NCBI RefSeq assembly: GCF_026212465.1
Contig: NC_080057.1
Location: 14,158,619-14,222,618, forward strand
Direction of reading: 5' to 3'
From: Amaranthus tricolor
Lineage: Eukaryota > Streptophyta > Magnoliopsida > Caryophyllales > Amaranthaceae
Length of the DNA stretch: 64,000 nt
Both the position numbers and the translations under genes were made by a program. Shown piece by piece: positions 19,654-29,066 of this stretch (positions are counted from its first letter, which is position 1; the number at the start of each line of letters is the position of its first letter). The notes below the pieces were generated by a model, which had not been told where the DNA came from, did no database searches, and saw only the letters and a program-made list of their open reading frames with translations.

Positions 19654-21630
19654 AATGGCTGGTAATCAAGGAAAAGGAAAGGGTTTTTTTAGGCAATTGT
19701 TGAGAGGTAATAGTTCAAGGCCTACTTTACTCAGAGGGGACCCGCATAAGAAAGGGGTCACGGGTTCTACTAGGAGGGCTAGGCATGAAGAGGCTGCCAG
19801 ACACAGTGAGGCTTAAAGGTCGAGTACGCTGAACCAAGTGCGTACTCATTTTGATGACCAGGCTGACAGTCTCCAGAGTAGTTGGGGGGTTTATAGTGAT
19901 GATGATAATGATGCTGATGATGTTCAGTTCCAAGCTCCTGATTCTCGCCCATTGGACTGAGCTGTTGTTCGCGGCCCCGACGGCAGATTTGTCCGTGGCG
20001 GCCCGAGTTCTTCTGCCGCATCTGAGCGCGCAGGACATAGTTTTGTTGATAATCAGCCGCCACGGGAGAGCATGCCCTCACAGTCCACTAACACCGACTG
20101 GTTAGTGACATCACCCCAGCCCGGGGGCCGACAGATCCGCGACTAATCCCTAGCTATGGCGGGCACATAGCTAAACTTATTTATGACGGCTCCGAGCGTA
20201 CGCCTCCGATTCTGGATTGCCGTATTAGGAAGAGACCGGTGGAGTCCATCATCGGACTGAGGGATATGTCCGATGCGCTAAACGATGTTCTACCTGCCAC
20301 TTCCCTCGGCCGACTACCGGTCATTATGCACCAGCACATCAACTGTGCTTTGATATCGGCGTTCGTTAAGAGGTGGCAGCCGGATACGAACACCTTCCAC
20401 ATGCCCTGGGGAGAGATGACGATTATGTTGCACGACGTGCAACGCATATTGGGCATTTCTATTGAAGGTTCTCTGCCGGCTGAGCCTTCGGAGGCGGAGT
20501 GGGAGGTTGGTATCACCAATCTGTTCGGAGAGCCTCTGTCTGAGCTTCTACGTAAAGGTGCATTCACCAGCGGATGCATAAGCGTTGCTGAACTGATGCG
20601 GCTGTGTCATAGGCCGCAGGCCATGGATACCCAAACGACAGCGTACTACATGGCTGTCATCGGCTCTACCTTGTTGGCGGATAAGACCAGAATTGGCATG
20701 CGACCTCACCCGATACTTGCCGTGAACGACGATCAGCAAGACGTGGCCTGGGGTGCGGTGACCTTGGCGTTCTTGTACAGGCAGCTCGGAATGGCATCAA
20801 GGGCTGGTTGCAAGACCATTGCTGGATGCCTCACATTGCTCCAGACATGGATCTATGAGTACTTTCCCGCTTTCTGCCCTCATCCTCGCCGAGAAGATGT
20901 GCCAAACATTACTAGGGCGGAGATGTGGACACCGAAGAAACCATGTCGTGAGCTGGACAGGTTGAGGGAATGTCGCAAGGTTCTTGACTCATTGACGGAG
21001 ACTCAGGTATTGTACATTACATTTTGTCATGCATGTGGTTTTTAATTTATAGTATTTTTTTGTGAACTTCGCTTGTATGCAGGTTGAATGGACTCCCTAC
21101 AATTCTGCTGCTGGTGCGTTGCTGAATGATCACCCACGCACCACCGTAATCGGGGGTATCACATGCTTTGATGTTGTGGAGGTGTATTTGCCGGAGCGGA
21201 CATTGCGACAGATTGGGTTCGTGCAGGCTATTCCTCCCGCTCCTATTAGACCAGCCAAGGCTCTCCGACCGGCACACGGTACCTACTCCGTGACCTTTCC
21301 TTCTTCAGCTGTATATTTGGAGGCATGGAGTAGGTTCCCCTATAGTGCCCGCCTTGTTGAGCAGGGACTTCGTCGGGCTTCTGTTCCTTCAGAGGCTGAA
21401 CCTAATTACGTTGATTGGTTCAGAGTGTGCTCACACCCGTACATAGCCCTTCTCAGAGCAGATCTGAATACGTGAGTTTTATTATCAATTTTTTTTTCAG
21501 TATTTTTTTTAATGAATTAATAACGGACATTATCCTTTTGTGTTTTCAGTTCCTGAATGAATGGCCCAGTCGATTCGCTCCAGTGGCAAGACTACCTGCT
21601 AAGCTTGCGGATTTGAACCCCCGTCAATGA
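19654..21630 (+). pseudogene. Plant mobile domain (PMD/MAIN-like) gene, N-terminus degenerate
   Basis: The likely start is 19654 (MAGNQGKGKGFFRQLLRG). In-frame stops and frame changes before 20170 (for example TAA near 19815, TGA near 19958) break the N-terminus. From about 20155 the frame is open: SYGGHIAKLIYDG, then RKRPVESIIGLRDM, then FHMPWGEMTIMLHDVQRILG, AWGAVTLAFLYRQL, then the RELDRLRECRKVLDSL region. An intron with GT at 21007 and AG ending at 21081 joins VEWTPYNSAAG, DVVEVYLPERTLRQIGFVQ and PNYVDWFRVCSHPYI. A second intron (GT at 21474, AG before FLNEWPSRFA near 21551) leads to the stop at about 21628-21630. This order is the aminotransferase-like PMD family, known as host MAIN proteins and as MULE or gypsy passengers. 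Being inside a MULE it is a passenger or accessory gene. Confidence 0.8.
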
Positions 21631-21911
21631 CATGCCTTAGAAATATACCTTAATGATTGTAGAGATTTATTTGAAGAATGGCAAATTTTTAAAGGGCATG
21701 ACCCTGCATAGTCTGTACTGAAACTATTTACATTAATTATTGCATTTATTTTCGTCAATGAATGTCATTCGTATACCCAGTAGTATAATTATGGATTATA
21801 TACAATTTTATATACAATAAATGTCGTGTATAAATTCTATGGAGTATCTAAATTTACAGCATCGTCAGCGGTGTTATTAGTTGGTCGTGATCGTGGCCCG
21901 CGTAGATTATT
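21631..21911. other. Spacer between the convergent PMD and transposase genes
   Basis: AT-rich, holds the 3' ends of both transcripts. AATAAA at about 21817 could serve as a poly(A) signal for the plus-strand gene. Nothing else is seen. Confidence 0.5.
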
Positions 21912-23617
21912 CTAGAGCATAATCCTCGTGGTGAAATGTGTGTCAAGATGTTTGGTGAAATTGTCAGCTGCTTGTTTCCAACGTTCATCGATTGGCGGGA
22001 GAGGGGATGAATCGTCGTTCATTAAAAGTTGAACAAAATGATTTCCATTAACCCAACATATATGTATTACTTTATTTACACTATTCACGCCCGATGCTTT
22101 CCTTAACGGAAGAACCAAACAATTGTATTGCGAATCACCGTCAGCAGAACCATAATAAGCAATGGAAATGTTTAGAAATGTTGCTGCAGAGTACAAAGCC
22201 ATCGGTGCATCCATCCAGTGTTGGCTTTCAACTCTGCTGGTAGTCTGGTTACCCAAGTGTAAACAATCATTCGTCCACGCACGGACAAATTTCTCTCTAA
22301 GTGAAATCCATGTTCCAGTCAAATACCGAACGACCTTTTTGTTCCTAACCGACCACGTACTGACGATCACTTGCCATGTCTGTTCAAATTCCCCGATTGT
22401 AGAACTTTCAACCAAGGGGTTCCATCTACTTTTCCTGAATACCTGCCCTTGTTGATTTTTCTTGCCGCCGCACGACTTGTCCACCATGTTCTCAACGTCG
22501 TTGCCAATATGCCAGATGCATAACAAATGCCGCACATCTACATTAAACAAAACATTGAACGTAATTAAGACATTATCATTAGATATAACCACAATAATGA
22601 ATCAACAAAGCCTTTTTACCTGGGAAGACGTCACGAATAGCTGCAGACAAACCTTCGTCTCGATCAGTTACAATGACGCTAGGAGTCTGAGCAGTGCCGA
22701 AAATATCTCTCAATCTCTGCAGCACCCACGAATACGACACAGCCGCCTCATCTCGCATCAAACAAAACGCAACCAAGAAATTGTGATTGGTTGGCGTCAT
22801 TCCGATTACTTCACATAGTGGCCACTTTTGTTTGTTCGTTTTGTACGTTGTATCTATCAGCACAACATACGGCCACGTACGTATCATTTGGATAGAGGTA
22901 GGATTTACAATTAATAGTCTGCTCAATTGCCCTTCGTTATCCAAGTCTGTCCAGACCACATAATTAAGTTATGTGGCCATATGAAGACAGTGTTGAAGGG
23001 GAGTCCTTCCCTCCATCTCTTCTCTCCTTATTGATTGCCTAATATTATATATCTGATTCATACTAGCATAAAAACCAGGAAAATTATCTCTAATAGAATT
23101 CATAATAAAGGCCGGTTGCATTCCGGTTGCACTAAGATGTCGTATGTGCTCCCGAATATCTACATTAATCCTATTTGCCCTTACATGACCATCTCTGTAC
23201 ACCAAGAACGGGTGGTTATGTTTTCCTTTTTCACCAGGACACACCCTTACCGTCCAAGGTCTTTCTGGTGGTTTACGACTACTTCCTATAATCATAAATT
23301 TACACCCGCAACTTCTACTTTTAAAACCAGGTCGGGCAGTATTATCTAGATTATGTACATCACCCATAATATTACCATAGCGGTGACATCTTAAATAGAC
23401 ACTGACTCTAGAACGTCCTTCTTTCTTTTTATAAGAAGCACGTGTAAATTGAAAACCGATTGTTATTGCTATCGCATCGGCCCAACTATGTAACTCATCT
23501 AAGGAGATAAATTCCCTATCCGTAACAAAGCTACCGGAGTAGTCTACGTTGTCTCCAAAGTTTTCAAACTCCTGCAAATTTGAAATATAAATAATATAAA
23601 TTAAGTACATTAATGAC

Positions 23618-23620
23618 TAC

Positions 23621-23691
<71 letters not shown>

Positions 23692-23710
23692 CAACAACAA
23701 CAACAACAAC

Positions 23711-23771
<61 letters not shown>

Positions 23772-23960
23772 CAATAAGTCAAATTAATAATGACAAGAAC
23801 AAATAACAATTTTAATAATAATAAAAACATTACGTAAATAAAAAAATTTAAAAAATTTAAAATTATCAACAACAAAAATTATAATAATGACAACAACAAC
23901 AACAATAATAATAATAATAATAATAGTACTAACAATAATAATAATAATAATAATTTAAAA
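23618..23960. repeat. Compound microsatellite (AAT)n, (CAA)n, (AATA)n
   Basis: About 70 bp of AAT repeats (23622-23690), then CAA repeats, AAT repeats and AAAT/AATA repeats to about 23770. A second block with CAA and AAT repeats lies at 23888-23955. All lie in the presumed first intron of the transposase gene. Confidence 0.95.
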
Positions 23961-23995
23961 AAAAATTAATACGAAAATAAAAAAAAAAAATTTCA

Positions 23996-24160
23996 CAGTC
24001 GCCCAGAATTAGGCGACCACACCATGAATCAGTCGCACAAATTTGGGCGACTGGACCTAGGTTCAGTCGCCCAGATTTGTGCGACTGAACCATGATTAGT
24101 CGCCCAATTTGGTGCACTTGAACCATGGTTCAGTCGCCAACTTATGTGCGACTTTTTTTT
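23996..24160. repeat. Right-end foldback cluster of the MULE
   Basis: Repeated CAGTCGCCCAGA/TTGGGCGACTG and GAACCATGGTTC-type blocks, for example CAGTCGCACAAATTTGGGCG near 24033 and AGTCGCCCAGATTTGTGCGA near 24065, give overlapping inverted repeats, ending in a run of about 20 T. Same GTCGCCC core as foldbacks 1-3, but more diverged. Confidence 0.85.
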
Positions 24161-24276
24161 TTTTTTTTTTTTAATTTGCAACGACAACTTTACGTACCGC
24201 ATCCGACTCATAGTCGCTTTCGTTAGCCATATTTACCCAATTACGGGTTACCACTTCTTTAACAGTTTTTAGAGAG

Positions 24277-24325
24277 ATAGTACCAGTTTTTAGAGAGATA
24301 GTACCGTGTTTGAATTCGTACTTCA
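24277..24325. repeat. Short tandem duplication in the presumed transposase first exon
   Basis: CAGTTTTTAGAGAGATAGTAC occurs twice in a row. It duplicates TGTISLKT in the minus frame and keeps the frame open. Confidence 0.8.
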
Positions 24326-24970
24326 TACGCATCTCAGAATTCGATATATATAGACAAATCTTACGCATTAAATTCTTAATAGTGTTATCAAGCGTGATTT
24401 ACATTTATTAATTAACTTTTAAGTCCAGTGGCAATTTTGTAATTTTTTAAAGTACAAGGGCAAATATGTAATTTTGAAGGGGAGTGGCGATAAAATGAAA
24501 AGGTTGGCGAAATTTAGCAACACTCATAATAAATACCCAGAACCCAAAAACGGATCAAAGATGAAACCTTTACAAAAAAAAGTGGGTAAAGTACAAAAAC
24601 TAATTAAAAGAGTACAAACGGTTAAGAAGGCAGAAGAAATAAAAGACTCAGGGTGAAGAATTGGAAGACTATCATATTATACTGTTTAAAATGTACAATT
24701 TCACCTAAAAACAGTAATGAATAGTAGCTTGACATGTTTTAAGTAGTAAATTAAGATAAAGATAAAATAATACATAACCAATTTTAAATTTTTAAAATTA
24801 AAATTTTAACATTATTATTGTTAGTGTTGAGACCGTCTTATACAGAATTTTTTCCCATAATATTGCTTAAAAAAAAAATTCTCACTTTGCATTATTTAGG
24901 AAAGTATTTCCCACAATACCGTCCAGTGTCCACGTGGAATTTTTTTTTTTTTATTTTTCAGAGAAAACTA

Positions 24971-25105
24971 CCACTTGAGATGGCGGTTTGCCTTAAGCAC
25001 TAAACCGCCACATGAAGTGGCGGTTTGGTCAAGGCAAACCGCCATCTCATGTGGCGGTTTGGTCCCTGGTAAACCGCCAGTTCATGTGGCGGTTTGCTTG
25101 TGGCT
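24971..25105. repeat. Left foldback cluster of the second element (ACCGCCAC/GTGGCGGT hairpins)
   Basis: GAGATGGCGGTTTGCCTT (24977-24994) and its exact reverse complement (25031-25048) enclose AAACCGCCAC-ATGAA-GTGGCGGTTT (25002-25026), a nested hairpin. A further AACCGCCAGTTCATGTGGCG follows near 25071. The core differs completely from the GTCGCCC core of the first element. Confidence 0.92.
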
Positions 25106-25299
25106 TGCAACTTTTTTTTTTCTTTCATTTCCCCTAAATAGTGAACGCAACCTGAATTAAACTAGTTTAATATCATCTATTCCATAATAATCAATTATGA
25201 ACCAGGTTGATTTGAAAAAATTAATTATGAAAATAATGCAAAGATATATTACAATCATGGAAAGTCATACAAGAAGTTCAAATCATATAAGCATATACA

Positions 25300-26320
25300 A
25301 AGTTTGTTAAACTACAACCCCCGGCCGCTTTTGTTTTGCGCACCGGTGGATGATGATGGTGTGAACTCGTCAACCTCCGCAATGACATTAAGAGCAGGAG
25401 CTCGTCATTGACTAGCACGCTGATATGTGATGATCCTTTGCGGAGGCGATGGATGTGGAGGAGGAGTGGTGATGGAAGCTGGAGGAACGAATGGCGACAT
25501 AGTACTGGATGTCGATGGCGATCTGGAAGACCGACCTCGAGTAGATGAACGCTGGCGACCTCTTGTGGACCGAGAACTGGATCCTCCGGAAGAGCTACCT
25601 CGGTGGGCTGAACTCCGTGGAGAAGGAGTGTGGAATGTGTCATCTACCTCGCCAATGATGGGTGGAGTCGGTATGAGGTAATCATAACCCGCCTGACTCA
25701 ATGATCGGTCAACGACGCATTAATGAAGCCAACGGTCTGAGAACATAGCCGATACCCCACATCAACTGGCGATGTAGCGGCCCCTTGAATGGTGTCATTG
25801 CATTATATGAGCACCGATCGGATGCGCTCAGCCTGTTTGTTATCATTATATTGTTAAAAGAGTCACATAAAACTATTACTATATGTTATGAGTGTTGAAA
25901 GAAGACCTACCAGTAACGTAGATGTCGGATGGTAATGTGATCCTGACTGCGCAAATGTGGTGTTCGTTAGGCGTAATATGGAGATACGCCTGTACCAACT
26001 CATGTACATACCAGAGCTATGACCTGTAAAGTTATCTCCTCGAACCAATGTAGATGCTCGGTCATTCCACGCATCTACATGCGATCTATGTCGTGCGACG
26101 TAGTTCCTTTCCCCAGTCCTCTGATCGATCGCATGTAGTTGAGGTTGGGTGTCACAGTCTTGCGGAATAACCTGCTCCAAACCGAATTGACGCATGACAC
26201 GATCCGGGAGATGTAGCTCGACGATGTCAAAGCAAATAAGTGGACAACGCGATCTCCAAATCTCGTGGCCCGATGTACATATGTGTAGCAGAGCGTCCAT
26301 CTTAGCCGCTGTGTAAGATT
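25300..26320 (-). pseudogene. PMD gene, C-terminal part and Ser/Arg/Pro-rich tail (second element)
   Basis: Minus frame 26300-25863 begins MDALLHICTSGHEIW and reads CPLICFDIVELHLPDRVMRQ, then MYMSWYRRIS, the C-terminal half of the PMD domain; an acceptor before it fits the GT-AG pattern seen in the first element's PMD gene. A low-complexity tail (25701-25405: PTPPIIGEVDDTFHTPSPRS, then SR-rich, then PPPHPSPP) follows in another exon or frame, as is common for MULE-borne PMD proteins. Together with 26407-27180 this was one gene. Stops and a deletion in the upstream half make it a pseudogene. Confidence 0.7.
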
Positions 26321-26406
26321 GTCATGTCATCTGTAATAGAAATCAATATGCTTAGTAATATATACAATTTATTCATAACTAATACAAATAGTAAATGTTA
26401 ATAACC

Positions 26407-27180
26407 TGCTTGTCCCGTTGTCGATCAAGTGCGTCTCTGTAGTAGACGAGAGTATATGGGGAGTGAGATCTCGAAAGATATACGCGAAGCCAGCTGCAAA
26501 AAAATGAACATTGTTTAACATTTTTATGTATCATAAAATAGTGAAATTATGAATTTGAATGGTGAATTTAGTGTTGCTACCTTACTGCTAAAGGATCCAT
26601 CCCCCGACAATGCTGTGAACCTAACACCAGTTCAAAATCATCCGCGTCATCTTTCTGATCATGCTACCCATCGGGTCGAATCGTCCGGATTATGGGCCTC
26701 CCTATATGAATATGCTCCCATGACCATATCTGTAACAACATCAAGCAGTCACCAATGTCCTTGGCACCCTTACGAGATGCTCGACATAAGTTATGATACA
26801 GATACGCTAGGGTAGCACTTCCCCAATTGTACTCATCTACGCGCTCCAAGTCTCCCAGTAGAGAGAGATAGATCAACTGCACCAAGTCACCGTACTTGTC
26901 TGGAAACAAGATGCATCCAAACAGGTACAAGATGTACGCTCGTGCATGTCTATCAACCGTAACATCATCCGCGTCATCCTCTAATACCCTGTCATCCACC
27001 TCCCAATGTAACGTACTCGTCTGGTATTGCTGACGAGTAACCAATTAGGCAGTGGAGCCCTCCCACGGCCCACGCAGCTACGCTCCTGTGTGTCGCCTGA
27101 AGCGTAAGCACTGATGGATCATCAACTGGGTCCGGCATCACCATGATCGCTGTTACATAGATAAGATTCGAAGGCATGTT
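26407..27180 (-). pseudogene. PMD gene, N-terminal and central parts (second element), broken
   Basis: Minus-strand pieces in order: MPDPVDDPSVLTLQATHRSV (from about 27136), then after a frame break WEVDDRVLEDDADD, HARAYILYLFGCILFPDKYG, YNWGSATLAYLYHNLCRASR and LLQIWSWEHIHIGRP. After a stop near 26664 come HDQKDDADDFELVLGSQH and, past an intron, WLRVYLSRSHSPYTLVYYRD (26492-26407). The part between THRSV and WEVDD that normally holds the W..(E/D)T.TFH and GE.T.TLQDV segments is missing, so a deletion has removed the core start. Confidence 0.75.
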
Positions 27181-27194
27181 TTCTTATTATGACC

Positions 27195-27449
27195 GCTAAA
27201 TCCACAAAAGCTACACGTGTTTTTCCCAGTCATCGGATATTTCATCTCCATTTTTAACATAAAAAAGTTGCGATCACAACCAATTACATCACATATTTTG
27301 CTATGAAACACCTCAAAATTAGTATTCTGACCATGAATAAACATCATTGTATTTAATCCTCCATTATACACAACATCGGATCCAGTATAACTTACTTCCC
27401 CACCCCAATACACTATAACGGGATAATGATCCATATTCTGCAAACACAA
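27195..27449 (-). pseudogene. MULE transposase remnant: N-terminal domain fused by deletion to a CCHC knuckle
   Basis: The frame starts at 27449 or 27434 with MDHYPVIVYWGGEVSYTGSD, FEVFHSKICDVIGCDRNF and MLKMEMKYPM, the N-terminal MuDR-type domain of plant MULE transposases. It then passes directly to TGKNTCSFCGFSGHNKKTCL, a CCHC knuckle (C-x2-C-x4-H-x4-C), and a stop. The DDE core and SWIM region that normally separate these are absent and the frame is open across the join. It is an internal deletion derivative that could still encode a small DNA- or RNA-binding peptide. Confidence 0.75.
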
Positions 27450-28020
27450 ACATGTTTTTCATGTGATTTCATATACATTTTATTGTTGCTTATGAGTAAG
27501 GGAAGTATAAATGTGAATACAAGAATTTGTCATATTAAGGTATTAGAACACTTATTAGAACTTTCAATTCAAACATAAAGCTAAAAATACCATGAATATA
27601 TACTAAAACCATTAAACTAACCCAACAAAGTAATAAACTTTCATTGAAGCATTTCATCAAACAATTTATATGCATACAAACCAAATCATAAAATTCAACT
27701 ACAAATGTGTAAAACGTAAGCTTAAATAATAAAATCAAGAGAATGTAACAAAAAATCAATGTATTTATAACTTCAAATAACAACAATAATGAACAAAATA
27801 TTCAATTTGCAAATTGAATTAAATTAGGGTTTATATTAATACCTTAAATGATGATGAAAATGAACAAGTAAAGAAGGAGAAGATGAGAATGTAGTTGATT
27901 AATTCAGTTGAATGAGAGGAATTGTGAATATATGAAGTAATGAGGATTGAAGAAATTTTTTTTTTAAAAACAAAATCGGCAGCAGCAAGGAGGAAGGAGG
28001 AAGGAAGAACAAGTGAGTAC
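27450..28020. other. AT-rich internal part of the second element
   Basis: Nothing coding recognised. Likely 5' leader or promoter side of the minus-strand transposase remnant, with AT-rich frames only. Confidence 0.5.
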
Positions 28021-28044
28021 AAGTGCCCAAATGAAAACAGAACC

Positions 28045-28215
28045 AGCCGTTTTGTACAGGTACAAAACCGCCACTTCAAGTAGCGGTTTGCTATATTTAA
28101 TTTTTTTTATTTTTTTTCTAAAAAAAATTGAAATTCAACAAAACCGCCATATCATATAGCGGTTTACTTAAGATTTCTAAACAAAATCGTCATTTCAACT
28201 AGCGGTTATATTTAA
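28045..28215. repeat. Right foldback cluster of the second element
   Basis: AAAACCGCCACTTCAAGTAGCGGTTT (about 28064-28089) and AAAACCGCCATATCATATAGCGGTTT (about 28139-28166) are two hairpins with mostly matched arms around a short loop. A decayed third follows near 28185. Same ACCGCC/GGCGGT core as the left cluster at 24971-25105. Confidence 0.85.
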
Positions 28216-28345
28216 AAAAAAAATTTTTTTTTCCAAAACCTATACTACATGAACGGTACTGTGGGAAATACTTTCCCACATAATACAAAGTGGGAATTAA
28301 TTTAAATTTAGGCAATATTATGGAAAAAGATTCTCCTATACAATA

Positions 28346-29066
28346 CTAATAATTTATCAGCTCGTAAACCGGTAAAATACAATTTCAAAAAAAAAAAAAA
28401 AACACAAAATCCACCTCTGCTTTCTCTCTCCGTTCCTCTCCGTTCCTCACAAACCCTAATTCTTCACTTCACTTAATTGATGACAATGTTCTGAATTAGT
28501 TTAGTTCGCGATATGATTTGAAGTCTTCGAGCTTCGTTTTTGCGCAGGAAGAGTTATCAATTTTTTCTGGATTTGAATTGGAAAAATTTCATTTCCCGCG
28601 ACACTGATTTCAATTCATTTTCTGTAAGTTTTTCAGTTTTCGTTTATGTTGATATTGTGTACTTCTTGCATGTCAAAATCTGCGTTATTTTGTTGTAAAT
28701 CTAACTCAAAATTAGCCGATTTTTATTTCGGACTTGTATCTTTAGAAAAATGTGCGTTATGATGATTTTTGTTGCTGTAAATTTTTTTATACTACTAATT
28801 CATTTTGCTTATTGACGACAAAGATGTGTTGTTTTTGATAACTTTTTTCGTTGCTTTAATTTTTTGGACATTAATTGAAGTTGATTTTTTTTCTTATTTC
28901 TTTTAATTTTGTGCATATTCCGTCTGTTGTGTTCATGTTTTATTTTTGATTTTGAGAGTCAAAGAAGGCTTTGGATTGAAGATTGGATGGCTGCTAAAAA
29001 TAATTACATTAATTTTGTTTGCTTGATTTATAACAGGAAGCACCGCGCAGTTTCCTTTCCCTAATC
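28346..29066 (+). promoter_or_regulatory. Promoter/5' UTR region of the RING-TRAF gene, with a 5'-UTR intron
   Basis: A CT-rich leader (CTTTCTCTCTCCGTTCCTCT, about 28420) is typical of plant transcription starts. A probable leader intron has GT at 28624 (CT/GTAAGTTTTT) and ends AG at 29036 (TTGATTTATAACAG). It is T-rich throughout and is followed by a 30-base leader exon to the ATG at 29067. The transposon end at about 28345 is only some tens of bases upstream of the CT-rich leader, so the core promoter must overlap or abut the inserted element. Confidence 0.65.

Larger units (their letters stand above)
21912..24369 (-). pseudogene. MULE transposase with FAR1-like N-terminus and OTU-like C-terminal motif
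   Basis: Exon 23573-22620 has the FAR1/WRKY-GCM1-type DNA-binding part (VYLRCHRYG, RSCGCKFMI, GKHNHPF) and the start of the DDE core, with Asp in VVLIDTTYKTNK and Asp in VIVTDRDEG. Intron GT at 22619-22618 and AG at 22539-22538 lead to exon 22537-21912. That exon has DVRHLLCIWHI, a WNPLVES/TWISLREKF region likely to hold the Glu, SRVESQHW, and a C-terminal HICWVNGNHFVQLLM with PLPPI. The NHFVQ block resembles the OTU-type cysteine peptidase tail seen in some plant MULE proteins. An AG acceptor at about 23574 shows an upstream intron holding microsatellites and hairpins; 24368-24171 (NSEMRMKYEFKHGTISLKT, ANESDYESDAV) may be the first exon. An in-frame TAA at 22969-22971 (MAT-stop-LNYVVWTD) breaks the protein. 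Confidence 0.8.
18529..24525. mobile_element. MULE-type DNA transposon with PMD gene and transposase (6.0 kb)
   Basis: About 110 bp at the left end (TAAATTTCGCCACCC, CATTTTATCGCCAC, TTTGCCCTT) matches the reverse complement of the right end (GGCGAAATTTAG at 24507-24518 and inward, with GATAAAATG and AAGGGCAAA) in the same order, giving imperfect long terminal inverted repeats. A candidate 9-bp target duplication is ATAATAAAC at 18520-18528 against ATAATAAAT at 24526-24534 (8 of 9), the usual length for Mutator-like elements. Inside are a plus-strand PMD gene and a minus-strand MULE transposase gene facing each other, with GC-rich foldbacks next to both ends. Both genes carry stops, so this copy is probably no longer autonomous. 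Exact end positions are uncertain by a few bases. Confidence 0.8.
24835..28345. mobile_element. Second PMD-carrying MULE-like element, internally deleted (3.5 kb)
   Basis: The left end (24835-24925: CCATAATATTGC, ACTTTGCATTAT, GGAAAGTATTTCCCACA, TACCGT) is matched in inverse by the right end (28252-28345: ACGGTACTGTGGGAAATACTTTCC, ACAAAGTGGGAA, GCAATATTATGG). This gives roughly 90-bp imperfect terminal inverted repeats. I could not find a convincing target duplication. Inside, all on the minus strand, are the N-terminal domain of a MULE transposase joined to a zinc knuckle, and a broken PMD gene. GGCGGTTT-type hairpins lie next to both ends, as in the neighbouring element but with a different sequence. 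Confidence 0.75.

Noticed and set aside
23564..23875. 103-codon minus frame of Ile/Val repeats
   Set aside because: Pure translation of the AAT/CAA microsatellite.
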